A stretch of DNA of 64,000 bases from assembly GCA_030656615.1 (NCBI GenBank), contig JAUSOY010000070.1:1-64000 (forward strand), given 5' to 3'. The notes beneath the pieces were generated by a model. The model saw only the letters and a list, made by a program, of their open reading frames with translations. It had not been told where the DNA came from and searched no databases. This DNA is from Bacteroidales bacterium (GTDB taxonomy: Bacteria > Bacteroidota > Bacteroidia > Bacteroidales > TTA-H9). The translations under genes were made by a program, and so were the position numbers. Of this stretch, positions 45,369-54,534 are shown one piece after another. Within the stretch, counting starts at the first letter, position 1; the number at the start of each line of letters is the position of its first letter.

Positions 45369-45711
45369 CAAAACTATTGTCATGTGGTAATTAAATGCAT
45401 TTGCATGATTATAAACTTTGTATATGCAGTTGATAAAATGATCGATTTTTTTGTCAGTTTGATAAGGTTTGAACGAAGTGATTTTTTTAAAACCCTGTAA
45501 TAGAATAGTATGCTGGTACTGTAATTTAATTTTGATGATTCAGGATTGGTCATTGATTCAGAGTGGATGAAATCGTTTCAGTTTGGTATAATTCGGTGAA
45601 GTTTTTAGATTTGCTGTTAATGCATGCCTTATACGATTTTAAAATTTGAGTATCATCTTCTCTGATTGTATTTTCGTAAAATCATCCGGCTGTGGACTAG
45701 AGCAAAATTTG

Positions 45712-45719
45712 TATCTTTG
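45712..45719 (+). promoter_or_regulatory. -7 box for parAB
   Basis: TATCTTTG, 24 bp before the parA ATG. The -33 region reads CTGTGG, a weak match. Confidence 0.45.
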
Positions 45720-45743
45720 TCCTGTTAAATTGGTTAATATTCT

Positions 45744-46559
45744 ATGGGAAAAATTATTGCTATTGCGAATCAGAAAGGTGGAGTTGGTAAAACAACAACC
45801 GCTATCAATGTAGGTGCCGGGCTCGCTGTTCTCGAATACAAAACGCTTATTATTGATGCTGATCCACAAGCCAATGCCACATCTGGCGTGGGTTTCGATC
45901 CTCGAAATATCAAGACCAGTATTTACGAATGTATTATTGATGATGTTGACCCACGGAGTATAATTCTCAACACCAATACACCCAATTTAGATCTGGTACC
46001 TGCTCATATTGATTTGGTGGGAGCTGAAATTGAAATGATAAACCTCCCCAATCGTGAAAAAATGATGCGGAAGGTTATACAAAAAGTGAGTGCTGATTAT
46101 GATTTTGTTCTAATCGACTGTTCCCCATCCCTTGGCCTTATTACTGTAAATGCATTAACTGCCGCCGATTCCGTAATTATTCCTGTACAATGTGAGTATT
46201 TTGCACTTGAAGGTCTTGGAAAGCTTCTGAATACCATTAAAATTGTTCAGTCCCGCTTAAATCCTGACCTCGATATCGAAGGGATATTACTAACGATGTT
46301 CGATGGCCGATTACGATTGTCGAAACAGGTGGTTGAAGAAGTAAAAACCCATTTCCAGCAAATGGTGTTTGATACCATCATTTCAAGAAATACAAGATTA
46401 AGCGAGGCACCGAGTTATGGCGAATCCATTATTATGTTTGATGCTGATAGCGCTGGTGCCGTTAATTATCTGAATCTTGCCCGCGAGATCCTTCAAAAAA
46501 ATGGTATGACCAGGCATAAGTTACCAAAGCAAATTAACGAGATAATTGATGAAAACTAA
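45744..46559 (+). CDS. parA: Chromosome-partitioning ATPase ParA/Soj
   Basis: Deviant Walker-A ATPase that moves origin regions by cycling on the nucleoid. The 271 residues have ANQKGGVGKTTTAINVGAGL (deviant P-loop with the signature Lys), IIDADPQANATSGVG (A' motif), FVLIDCSPSLGLITVNALTAAD, and ISRNTRLSEAPSYGESIIMFD near the end, all typical of chromosomal Soj. The short N-terminus lacks a DNA-binding HTH, as in chromosome rather than plasmid ParA. parB overlaps its end by 11 bp. Confidence 0.95.
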   Translation: MGKIIAIANQKGGVGKTTTAINVGAGLAVLEYKTLIIDADPQANATSGVGFDPRNIKTSIYECIIDDVDPRSIILNTNTPNLDLVPAHIDLVGAEIEMINLPNREKMMRKVIQKVSADYDFVLIDCSPSLGLITVNALTAADSVIIPVQCEYFALEGLGKLLNTIKIVQSRLNPDLDIEGILLTMFDGRLRLSKQVVEEVKTHFQQMVFDTIISRNTRLSEAPSYGESIIMFDADSAGAVNYLNLAREILQKNGMTRHKLPKQINEIIDEN

Positions 46560-47433
46560 GAAAAATGCCCTTGGAAGGGGTTTGAGCGCTATCCTTGAAA
46601 GCCCTGACACTGATATTACTTCAAAGGATATCTCAGGCGATTTTGTTGTGGGTGCTATCGCAAATATCTCCATCGATAAAATTAAAACCAATCCCTTTCA
46701 GCCTCGTACCGAGTTTGAAGAATTGAGCCTTGCTGAACTTACACAATCTATTAAGGAACAAGGCATCATTCAGCCTGTTACCGTTCGAAAAACAGGATAC
46801 GATGAATATCAGCTTATTTCCGGTGAACGCAGACTTCGTGCTTCTAAACTGGCCGGATTAACAGAAATTCCTGCTTATATACGGGTTGCTAACGACGAGC
46901 AAATGCTCGAAATGGCCCTCATCGAAAATATTCATCGGGCAGACCTTAATGCTATCGAAATCAGTTTAAGTTATCAGCGGTTAATGGATGAGTGCAATGT
47001 CAGTATCAGCATTCTTGCTGATCGTGTTGGTCAGGATCGTTCAACCATTACCAATTATATCCGCTTACTCAAGCTTCCACCCGAAATTCAGATTGCCATT
47101 CGTGATAAACAAATAAGTATGGGACATGCCCGTGCGCTTATTAGTTTGCCGGAAGTTGAGGATCAATTGAATATTCTTCGTGAAATTATCGACCGTGGTC
47201 TTTCAGTACGTGAAGTCGAAAAATGGGTTCGTGAACTTAACTCACCTCCCGATAAGAAAGAAAAGAAAGAGAAAGATATTCTCCCGGAGAGTTATGTGAA
47301 TGTTCGCAAAAATTTGTCGCACAAACTTGCGACAAAAATCGATATTAGCCGTAACCGTAAGGGGAAAGGTCATATTTCAATTAATTTCAATTCCGACTAC
47401 GAATTCGATCGGATTATTTCGCTTTTGCAGTAA
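46549..47433 (+). CDS. parB: Chromosome-partitioning protein ParB/Spo0J
   Basis: parS-binding CTPase clamp. The 294 residues show KNALGRGLSAILESP at the N-terminus, then DKIKTNPFQPRTEFEELSLAELTQSIKEQGIIQPVTVR, the CTP-binding GERRLRASKLAGL and ALIENIHRADLNAIE, an HTH (ISILADRVGQDRSTITNYIRLLKLP) with MGHARALI, and a C-terminal dimerisation tail. I start at the ATG at 46549, within the end of parA, so translation is coupled. I did not spot a parS-like 16-mer in the window. Confidence 0.95.
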   Translation: MKTKKNALGRGLSAILESPDTDITSKDISGDFVVGAIANISIDKIKTNPFQPRTEFEELSLAELTQSIKEQGIIQPVTVRKTGYDEYQLISGERRLRASKLAGLTEIPAYIRVANDEQMLEMALIENIHRADLNAIEISLSYQRLMDECNVSISILADRVGQDRSTITNYIRLLKLPPEIQIAIRDKQISMGHARALISLPEVEDQLNILREIIDRGLSVREVEKWVRELNSPPDKKEKKEKDILPESYVNVRKNLSHKLATKIDISRNRKGKGHISINFNSDYEFDRIISLLQ

Positions 47434-47443
47434 TACATGTAGC

Positions 47444-48022
47444 GTGTACGCATCATTGCTGAGGACCTTCGTATTGATATTTTTCCTGTGTTCCGGATTA
47501 TTTTCGGCGCAGGCGCAGGATACTCTTGTGCTTAATGCTACCCCTAAACATTCGCCTCATAAAGCAACCTTGTATTCTATGGCTTTACCAGGTCTTGGAC
47601 AAGTATATAACAAGAAATACTGGAAGGTTCCCGTAATTTATGCTGGTGTTGGCGTTCTTGGATATTTCGCCATCACATATTCCAAACAATATCAAAAAGC
47701 GAAGGAGGCCTATAATTATGTTAATACAGGTCAGACATACCCGATCGATAATGACTTTGTAACAAGATATGATGCCGGACAGCTTAGGAGCTTGCGTGAT
47801 TTTAACCGCAGGAATCTTGAATTTACCTATATACTTGGTGGACTACTTTATCTGTTAAATGTTATTGATGCCACAGTAGATGCTCATTTTTACAATTTTG
47901 ATATCAGCGACGATTTAAGCTTGAAGCTGGGCCCCGCGCCGGTTGAATTCCCGTCGGTAGGCGTCGTTATTTCTATTGGAAATTCTAGAAATAAACAGGC
48001 CAAAACCTTAAGCCTTCCTTAG
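47444..48022 (+). CDS. DUF5683 membrane protein
   Basis: The open frame reaches back inside parB, but real protein begins after the parB stop. The best start is GTG at 47444 (VYASLLRTFVLIFFLCSGLFSAQAQ), giving a signal sequence and 192 residues; no ATG is available after the parB stop. The body has HKATLYSMALPGLGQVYNKKYWKVPVIYAGVGVLGYF, then helices and LYLLNVIDATVDAHFYNFDISDDLSLKL, the DUF5683 pattern. This gene usually follows parAB in Bacteroidota. Its role is unknown; a link between envelope and chromosome segregation is only suggested by position. It overlaps the convergent DUF2279 gene by 38 bp. Confidence 0.8.
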   Translation: MYASLLRTFVLIFFLCSGLFSAQAQDTLVLNATPKHSPHKATLYSMALPGLGQVYNKKYWKVPVIYAGVGVLGYFAITYSKQYQKAKEAYNYVNTGQTYPIDNDFVTRYDAGQLRSLRDFNRRNLEFTYILGGLLYLLNVIDATVDAHFYNFDISDDLSLKLGPAPVEFPSVGVVISIGNSRNKQAKTLSLP

Positions 48023-48920
48023 CATCATATTCCAGCGTTGGCATGGGGATTTTTATAAAATCCACTGCATGTAAAAAATACTTGAGGGTTTTCGATCGGA
48101 CATTTAAACGTTTTAAGTCGATATCGAGCGATAAGTAAACTTGTTGTCTGCGTTGAAAATTCGGGATGTATTGACCTTTATCATTATACGATGGATTATT
48201 AAAAGCCCCGGTCATGCCCTCTACTCCATAACCTAGAGCAATATTTAACCATGAAGGTAAGGATGACTCTTTAATAAATGATTTAGGATTTATTGACGCC
48301 CAGATGGTGATCCCATTATAATCCTTTACAATTTGCTCCATCGGATTGCTGCCTAATAGTTCAGGCCTGTATTTGCTATAAATACTGGGGTGCCACGAAT
48401 AACGAATACTGATTCTTTGTTCATTCCATAATAACTCCTGTCCGGCGAAAATGAGAATTCCCCCGGCATCGGCTACCAGATCACCGGCAGAGGCACCATA
48501 TTCTGGTGACAAACCATCAAATACTTCTATACAACTCATGAAGGCTGTACTGAGTATGCTGCCGTATAATACCGCGTTTTTATTGCTCATTCCTGCCCAT
48601 CGGGCCGACAAATGAGTCAGCCTTGCAATGTGATAAGCTCCTGCCACATGCCCCGATTTATCCATCTGATTCCATTCGGCATTATCATTAAAAAAATGAA
48701 ATGCCGAATTAGTTTTATCCTTATACCAAATCGAATAGAGTCCGGCCATACTGCCAGTAAGTAATACCGCTTCTGATATTACAACAGCACTGATGCGATC
48801 CTTGCGTATTTGGGCCGGAAACTCCGGGTAAGGCTTAATGCTGTCCTGAGCTAAAGTAATATTGCTGTGCCCAAGATAAAAAATTATACATGCAGCAATG
48901 ACCGTATGCTTGAATACCAT
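47985..48920 (-). CDS. DUF2279 (YfiM-like) exported protein
   Basis: The 311 residues begin with a signal peptide (TVIAACIIFYLGHSNITLAQD). The DUF2279 core follows: AVVISEAVLLTGSMAGLYSIWYKD, FHFFNDNAEWNQMDKSGHVAGAYHIARLTHLSARWAG, and FMSCIEVFDGLSPEYGASAGDLVADAGGILIF. It has the family's HxxxxxxxxR and E-x-xD/G motifs in membrane-like helices. The C-terminal 130 residues look like outer-membrane beta strands (LNIALGYGVEGMTGAF, QVYLSLDIDLKRLNV). Function unknown. It ends the dapF-GNAT-mltG-phosphohexomutase operon, 4 bp after the mutase gene. Confidence 0.82.
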   Translation of the reverse strand: MVFKHTVIAACIIFYLGHSNITLAQDSIKPYPEFPAQIRKDRISAVVISEAVLLTGSMAGLYSIWYKDKTNSAFHFFNDNAEWNQMDKSGHVAGAYHIARLTHLSARWAGMSNKNAVLYGSILSTAFMSCIEVFDGLSPEYGASAGDLVADAGGILIFAGQELLWNEQRISIRYSWHPSIYSKYRPELLGSNPMEQIVKDYNGITIWASINPKSFIKESSLPSWLNIALGYGVEGMTGAFNNPSYNDKGQYIPNFQRRQQVYLSLDIDLKRLNVRSKTLKYFLHAVDFIKIPMPTLEYDAKEGLRFWPVYF

Positions 48921-48924
48921 GGGG

Positions 48925-50268
48925 TTAATTGCTAAATTTTTTCAGAATTTCACGAGTGGTTTCCAGTTTTTGCCGGAGAAGTTCCGTTGATTTGGCCTCG
49001 GCCAAAAATCGAAGATAGGGTTCGGTATTTGACGGCCGGATGTTATACCACCAATCGCTAAACTCGACCCGGTAACCATCAAAATCGTAATAAGCTGTTG
49101 GGATTTCCTGACTTGAAAAGTGTTTATTTATGGCGTCCATGGCTTCCTGTTTTTTACCGATGCGGAAGTTGAGTTCGCCCGAATTCGCATAGACATCTAT
49201 TCTTGAAATTAGCTTGGAAAGCGTAATTCCCTGTTCAGCAAAATCTGCAATAACTTTTAATAGCATCAAACAAGCAAGAATTCCCGAATCGGAATAATTA
49301 AAATCTTTAAAATAATAATGCCCGGCAAGTTCTCCACCAAAAAGGCCATCAATTTCCCTCAGTTTGAGTGCGGCGTAAGCACGGCCAACTCGCCACATAT
49401 GAACCTCGGCACCCATTTTTTCGAGATATTCAGTCACGCCTTTTGAAGTTCGAATATCCTGAAGAACCTTGCAGTTAAGTTTATCATCTGTAAAATAATG
49501 AGCCAATACGGCAATCATTAGATCGGGCCGGATAAAGTCAGCATTTTCATCCACAAACATTACCCGATCCGCATCGCCGTCAAAAATCACCCCGATATCC
49601 AGACTGTTTTCTTTTACCAGATTTTTTATGGCTTCCTGATTTTCTTCTTCCAATGGGTTGGGATCATGGCCAGGGAAATTACCATCAGGATTTTCATTGA
49701 TGTACAATACACCATCGCCAAAGAGTCTGCGTGCATATAATCCGGCCATACCATTCGAGCAATCGATGCCAATCTTTAATTTACCGGTTTCCGGACGGTG
49801 TGTAGCCAGAAATCGGAAATAATCTTCACTTTTATTAAAGGGAATAATATGACCAGACTCTTCATGAGTGTTTAGGAGTTGTTGATTTAAACGATCCTCC
49901 AAATCTTTCAGACCACTGTCATAACCGACCGGTAATGCATTTTTACGACTGATCTTCATCCCATTATACTTTGAAGGATTATGAGAAGCCGTTATCATTA
50001 CGGATAATCCAAAGTCGAACTTTTCTGTAGACCAGTAAATTTGGGGTGTCGTGGTAATTCCTGCATCGTAAACATCGGCACCAGCATCTCGAATGCCACG
50101 GGCAAGATTATTAAAGATTTCGTCTGATGATTCCCTTACATCTCTTCCGATAAGAATTTTTTTGACAGAAAATAAGGAAGGCAGGTTATTACCGATTCGA
50201 TAGCAATCGTCGGAGGTAAAATCAATTCCATAAATGCCACGGATATCGTAAGCTTTAAAAGCGTTCAT
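48925..50268 (-). CDS. Phosphomannomutase/phosphoglucomutase
   Basis: Interconverts hexose-6- and hexose-1-phosphates for polysaccharide and LPS precursors. The 447 residues have the four mutase loops: ITASHNPSKYNGMKI (catalytic phosphoserine), IFDGDADRVMFVDE (metal), GELAGHYYFKDF (sugar), and RPSNTEPYLRFLAEA (phosphate). The AlgC/ManB-like start AFKAYDIRGIYG suggests mannose or glucose phosphate; which one cannot be told by eye. It starts 9 bp after mltG ends. Confidence 0.92.
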   Translation of the reverse strand: MNAFKAYDIRGIYGIDFTSDDCYRIGNNLPSLFSVKKILIGRDVRESSDEIFNNLARGIRDAGADVYDAGITTTPQIYWSTEKFDFGLSVMITASHNPSKYNGMKISRKNALPVGYDSGLKDLEDRLNQQLLNTHEESGHIIPFNKSEDYFRFLATHRPETGKLKIGIDCSNGMAGLYARRLFGDGVLYINENPDGNFPGHDPNPLEEENQEAIKNLVKENSLDIGVIFDGDADRVMFVDENADFIRPDLMIAVLAHYFTDDKLNCKVLQDIRTSKGVTEYLEKMGAEVHMWRVGRAYAALKLREIDGLFGGELAGHYYFKDFNYSDSGILACLMLLKVIADFAEQGITLSKLISRIDVYANSGELNFRIGKKQEAMDAINKHFSSQEIPTAYYDFDGYRVEFSDWWYNIRPSNTEPYLRFLAEAKSTELLRQKLETTREILKKFSN

Positions 50269-50277
50269 GTATAAAAT

Positions 50278-51360
50278 TTACTTGTATATTTTCATTTGAT
50301 TAAGTGCCCGACGGTATTTTTCTGCATTAATAATGTGCTGTTCGGATGTGGCTGCAAAATTATGATAGCCCGATAAATCATCACGGGCACAGAAAAAGAA
50401 ATAATGATGTTGTTCGTAATTTAGTACCGCATCAATGCTTGCAATTGACGGAATACAAATAGGGCCAGGAGGAAGGCCTGTGGATTGATATGTATTGTAA
50501 GGCGAATTAATTTCTTTATGAATATTGAGAATTCGCCTGAGTCCGAAATCATTGGCCGCAAATTTGAGTGTCGGATCGGCCTGAAGTGGCCATCCTGACT
50601 TCAGACGGTTAATATAAACTCCGGCAATTCTTGATTTTTCGTCGTTTTTATTCGATTCCTGATCAACTATACTGGCCAGAATTATTACTTCTACCTTATT
50701 CATTCCTGTTTTTTCGGCTTTTTCCAATCTTTCCTGATTCCAGAATTTTTCGTTTTCGCGCGCCATACGTTCAAAAAAGGCCGAGGTGTCTGTAGTCCAC
50801 CACATTTCGTATGTGTTGGGAATGAATAAACTAAGTGCAGTATACGTGTTTAGACCATATTTGGCGAGCAGGCTATCATTATTTAAATTTCTTAATAGGG
50901 CTAGGGAGTCTGTTTCGAGTTGCTGAGCGATTCTTCCGGCAAACTGTTCTTTTGTGCGAATATTATTAAAAATGAGTTTAACGGGTTCCTGAGCGCCTGA
51001 ACTCAGGATTCGGATCAGAGAAAGATTACTAATTCCATCATTAATTTTATAGCGTCCTGGTTGAAAGGATTCCTCAAGTCCACGCCGTGCTGCCAGCCAC
51101 TCAAAGCTTTTATGATCAGCGATAAATCCTTTCTCAAAAAGAAGAACTTTCAGATTATTGTAGGTCGATTTAGATGGAATGCAGATGTAATCATAACCTC
51201 CTTGTTTTACCCAGACATTTGCCGCGAAAATAACATTATAAAGCCTATAAAGCATAGTACCGCTTACTCCCAGAGCAATTAGAAGAAGATAAAATAAGAC
51301 ACGTTGTAGTGGAGATTTTTTTTTCTTTCGATCGGCGTAATTTCTGTAGTATTGTGCCAT
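50278..51360 (-). CDS. mltG: Endolytic murein transglycosylase MltG
   Basis: Cuts nascent glycan strands at the inner membrane. The 360 residues show a basic start, one membrane helix (VLFYLLLIALGVSGTMLYRLYNVIF), a LysM-like domain (YICIPSKSTYNNLKVLL) and the YceG catalytic domain: VEVIILASIVDQESNKNDEKSRIAGVYINRL with the catalytic Glu, then WPLQADPTLKFA and PYNTYQSTGLPPGPICIPSIASIDAVLN. It sits between the GNAT and phosphohexomutase genes in the dapF operon. Confidence 0.95.
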   Translation of the reverse strand: MAQYYRNYADRKKKKSPLQRVLFYLLLIALGVSGTMLYRLYNVIFAANVWVKQGGYDYICIPSKSTYNNLKVLLFEKGFIADHKSFEWLAARRGLEESFQPGRYKINDGISNLSLIRILSSGAQEPVKLIFNNIRTKEQFAGRIAQQLETDSLALLRNLNNDSLLAKYGLNTYTALSLFIPNTYEMWWTTDTSAFFERMARENEKFWNQERLEKAEKTGMNKVEVIILASIVDQESNKNDEKSRIAGVYINRLKSGWPLQADPTLKFAANDFGLRRILNIHKEINSPYNTYQSTGLPPGPICIPSIASIDAVLNYEQHHYFFFCARDDLSGYHNFAATSEQHIINAEKYRRALNQMKIYK

Positions 51361-51365
51361 AGCGC

Positions 51366-51905
51366 TTAATCGGATTTTAACAATTGAAGAAATATTTCAT
51401 CGGCCCATTGGTCATTAATCATTAACCACTCTCTCTTTCGGCCATTAATCTGAAAACCAAGTTTTTGAAAAAGGCGCATACTGGCCTCGTTGTCGGTGGA
51501 TATATTGCAAAATAACTGATGTAACTGTAAATGTTCGAAGCTATATTTCAACATCAGTTTTAAGGCTTGCGTAGCATACGTTTTCCGCTGATATTCGGGA
51601 ATAATTAAGATACCTATTCCTGCCCGGTGATGCACTGGTTCAAATTCAAATAAATCTACGGTACCAATGGTTTTTCGGGTGGCTTTTGTTCCTGATACTA
51701 AATCAATCATTAGTCTCAATTGCCTGTGTGCAAAAATATCGGCCGGATTATTCAGAATGTATTGTTCGAGAGTAAAACGGCTAAAAGGAGCCAGTGTATT
51801 ACTGACATGCCACAGACTCTCATCATTTTCCCAACGGTACAATAAATCCACATCCGAGGGTTCGGGTGCTCGTAACTGTATTTCTGAAGATCGTAATTTC
51901 ATCAT
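51366..51905 (-). CDS. GNAT-family N-acetyltransferase
   Basis: The 179 residues have a RimJ/SpeG-like start (IQLRAPEPSDVDLLYRWENDESLWHVSNTLAPFSRFTLEQYI), IGTVDLFEFEPVHHRAGIGILIIPEYQRKTYATQALKLMLKYSF (acetyl-CoA binding) and FCNISTDNEASMRLFQKLGF. The spermidine-acetyltransferase-like opening is suggestive, but the substrate is uncertain. This gene between dapF and mltG is conserved in many Bacteroidota. The first two codons are both ATG. Confidence 0.85.
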   Translation of the reverse strand: MMKLRSSEIQLRAPEPSDVDLLYRWENDESLWHVSNTLAPFSRFTLEQYILNNPADIFAHRQLRLMIDLVSGTKATRKTIGTVDLFEFEPVHHRAGIGILIIPEYQRKTYATQALKLMLKYSFEHLQLHQLFCNISTDNEASMRLFQKLGFQINGRKREWLMINDQWADEIFLQLLKSD

Positions 51906-51923
51906 TCCGTTTTTTTGTGAGAA

Positions 51924-52715
51924 TTATAATTCAATTTCTCCTTCGAATACCCGCATAGCTGGTCCTTCCAGCATTATTTGCCGAAATCCGCCTTGTACTG
52001 TTTCGTAATGAACTTTTAATGAACCGCCCAATGTGTGAATGGGTATTTCCCCATTTCGTGTACCCTGCAAAAATGCATACGCCAGAGCTGATGCCGTTAC
52101 ACCAGTGCCACAGCTGAGTGTTTCATTTTCCACCCCACGCTCATAGGTCCTAACAAATAAGGAATCTTGCTGTTCTTCTACAATATTTACGTTTATTCCC
52201 TCCGGTGCAAAATCATCGCTGTATCGGATTTTTTTTCCTTCTGCCAAAATGTCAACATTGCTGACATTTTTCTCAAAACGGACATAATGTGGTGAACCGG
52301 TATTTAATACAAAAATATTTTTGCTCAGTTGCTGAATGTTATTTACATCGGATAATTGAAGTAAAATAGTACAATTCAAATTGTTATGTTCTGTTATTGT
52401 TGCCTGATGCAGTCCGTCAATCGCTGTGAAATGGCAGCTTGTGCCACTCAGCTGCTGATGAAATGCAAAAGCAGCAAAACACCTTCCACCATTCCCGCAC
52501 ATACTGGCTTCGCGTCCATCAGAATTATAATAGGTCATGAATAGTTCTCCTGATTCATTGACGTATAACTCAATCAATCCATCGGCTCCAATACCAAAAT
52601 GACGATGGCAAAGGTGTGCTATTTGCTTTTCTGTCAGGATTTTAAGTTCAGAATCCTTCCGGAGCATTATAAAATCATTACCCGTTCCGTGATATTTATA
52701 AAAGTGAAGTTTCAT
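51924..52715 (-). CDS. dapF: Diaminopimelate epimerase
   Basis: Converts LL- to meso-diaminopimelate for peptidoglycan and lysine. The 263 residues have KYHGTGNDFIML, CHRHFGIGADGLI, the first catalytic Cys in ASMCGNGGRCFAAF, GVENETLSCGTGVTASALAYAF with the second Cys, and GPAMRVFEGEIEL at the end. It heads the dapF-GNAT-mltG-mutase-DUF2279 operon. The 270-bp spacer to the divergent degQ shows only an ATCTGA/TCAGAT hairpin at 52925-52942 and no clear -7 box. Confidence 0.96.
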   Translation of the reverse strand: MKLHFYKYHGTGNDFIMLRKDSELKILTEKQIAHLCHRHFGIGADGLIELYVNESGELFMTYYNSDGREASMCGNGGRCFAAFAFHQQLSGTSCHFTAIDGLHQATITEHNNLNCTILLQLSDVNNIQQLSKNIFVLNTGSPHYVRFEKNVSNVDILAEGKKIRYSDDFAPEGINVNIVEEQQDSLFVRTYERGVENETLSCGTGVTASALAYAFLQGTRNGEIPIHTLGGSLKVHYETVQGGFRQIMLEGPAMRVFEGEIEL

Positions 52716-52985
52716 TCAATCCGAATTGGCGTTTAAGCGATTTAATGTTCAAAATTAATCATTTTCCTGCCAATGAGCGAGATCAACCTTATCGGCATTA
52801 ACACAGTATTAACTTATATGGGTATAGAATTTGTAGATAATGCGTACTGACGCTTTTTATGGTCTTCAATATTAACACTCTTTAACCTTAGACGATGAAA
52901 TATGAAGATTATTGATGCGTTTTAATCTGAGTTAATTCAGATGAATTTTTTATCTCATTAAATAACTAATTAAATTTCACCAGCA

Positions 52986-54425
52986 ATGAAAAAATATGTT
53001 TTCATGTTTTTGGTAGCCTTTTTAGGAGGGCTTATTGCTCTGGCTACCTATACTTTTATTAACAGAAATGATTCCATGGTGGATGCCGAACGTCCTCAAC
53101 CAATGCCCCAGATGGTTCTTGCTGGCGGGGCTCCGGCTACTCCTCCTGATTTTGTAAATGCCGCAGATATAACCGTACATTCTGTTGTTCATATAAAAGC
53201 GGAATTTACCCGTAAGAATAATCTTTATAATGATTTTTTTGAGGGATTTTTAAATCCCCATGGAAACAGGGGTCCCCAGGCAATTATTGGTACAGGCTCA
53301 GGCGTAATCGTGTCAAATGATGGATATATTGTTACTAATAATCATGTAGTTCAGGATGCCGGTAAAATTGAAGTAACCCTTAATGATAAGCGTTCCTATA
53401 TGGCAAAAGTGATAGGTGCTGATGCATCCACCGATATCGCGCTTATTAAAATAGAAGCAACAGATCTACCATTTATAATATATGGTAACTCTGACTTGGT
53501 AAAGGTTGGTGAGTGGGTGATGGCCGTAGGTAATCCCTTTAACCTTACAAGTACTGTTACGGCTGGCATTGTTAGTGCTAAAGCCCGTAATATAAATATT
53601 CTCAATAATCCGGATGGTACAAGCATTGAGTCTTTTATACAGACAGATGCTGCAGTTAATCGTGGCAATAGTGGTGGTGCTCTTGTAAATACCAATGGCG
53701 AACTTATAGGTATAAATGCTGCCATCGCTTCGGGAAATGGATTTTATAACGGTTATAGTTTTGCTATTCCCGTGAATATCGTACGAAAGGTTGTACGTGA
53801 TTTTATGCAATATGGCGAAATACAAAGGGCATATCTTGGCGTTCAGATACAGGAAGTAGATGCAGGCCTGGCAAAAGAAAAATCTCTTGAGAATATTAAA
53901 GGTGTCTATATTTCCGGTTTAATGGAAAAAAGTTCTGCCGAAAAGGCAGGAATGAAGGTGGGGGATATCATTACCCGCGTGCAAAATACGGAAGTAAATA
54001 CCAATGCTGAATTGATTGAAATAGTCAGCCAGTATAGTCCGGGTGATAAATTAGCTATTGAAGTTATACGGGGAGGTGATAAGAAGAAATTTGATGTCAC
54101 CTTGACGAATGATGCCGGAACAACTAAAATAGTAAAGCGCGAAGAATCCGACTTTCTTGATAATTTGGGAGCTTCTTTCCGCCCGATTACGCAAGAGCAG
54201 AAAAGCGGACTTAATATTTCAAACGGGGTAGAGGTGGCCGAACTTTCTCAAGGACCTCTGGCTTCGATTGGAATAAAAAAAGGATTTATTATTACACGCA
54301 TCGACCGGGTAAAAGTGAATTCAATTCAGGATATAAAAGATGCATTGAAGGGAAAACGGGGTGGAATATTAATTGAAGGCCTGTATCCCAATGGAATGAG
54401 AGCATATTATGGCTTGGGCTTATAA
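52986..54425 (+). CDS. Do-family serine protease (HtrA/DegQ)
   Basis: Periplasmic protease and chaperone for misfolded envelope proteins. The 479 residues have an N-terminal signal/anchor (VFMFLVAFLGGLIALATYTFI) and a trypsin-like domain with the triad in VTNNHVVQDA (His), STDIALIKI (Asp) and GNSGGALVNTNGELIGINAAI (Ser). Two PDZ domains follow (about residues 280-370 with YLGVQIQEVD and GVYISGLMEKSSAEKAGMKVGDIITRV; and 395-479). It starts with its own AT-rich leader and is followed by rpoD 109 bp later. Confidence 0.95.
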   Translation: MKKYVFMFLVAFLGGLIALATYTFINRNDSMVDAERPQPMPQMVLAGGAPATPPDFVNAADITVHSVVHIKAEFTRKNNLYNDFFEGFLNPHGNRGPQAIIGTGSGVIVSNDGYIVTNNHVVQDAGKIEVTLNDKRSYMAKVIGADASTDIALIKIEATDLPFIIYGNSDLVKVGEWVMAVGNPFNLTSTVTAGIVSAKARNINILNNPDGTSIESFIQTDAAVNRGNSGGALVNTNGELIGINAAIASGNGFYNGYSFAIPVNIVRKVVRDFMQYGEIQRAYLGVQIQEVDAGLAKEKSLENIKGVYISGLMEKSSAEKAGMKVGDIITRVQNTEVNTNAELIEIVSQYSPGDKLAIEVIRGGDKKKFDVTLTNDAGTTKIVKREESDFLDNLGASFRPITQEQKSGLNISNGVEVAELSQGPLASIGIKKGFIITRIDRVKVNSIQDIKDALKGKRGGILIEGLYPNGMRAYYGLGL

Positions 54426-54534
54426 ATTTATTGGAAATAATTTGTGAAATCAAAGTATGTTCCATATATTTAGGTCGATTGAACCATTTTAATGTTCTAT
54501 GGTTTATTAATAACACAATATAAAATACCAGTAA

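Larger units (their letters stand above)
45331..45743. other. Divergent control region between nusB and parA
   Basis: 413 bp, AT-rich, with no gene. It holds the nusB -7 box (45358-45368, minus) and the parA -7 box (45712-45719, plus). The middle shows no repeat, hairpin or RNA gene that I can support. Confidence 0.5.

Noticed and set aside
47300-47443. DUF5683 gene starting inside parB
   Set aside because: This part is the out-of-frame image of the parB end; the signal peptide only begins after the parB stop.
52925-52942. Hairpin upstream of degQ as a regulator site
   Set aside because: Six-bp arms of AT-rich sequence; too weak to separate from chance in this composition.
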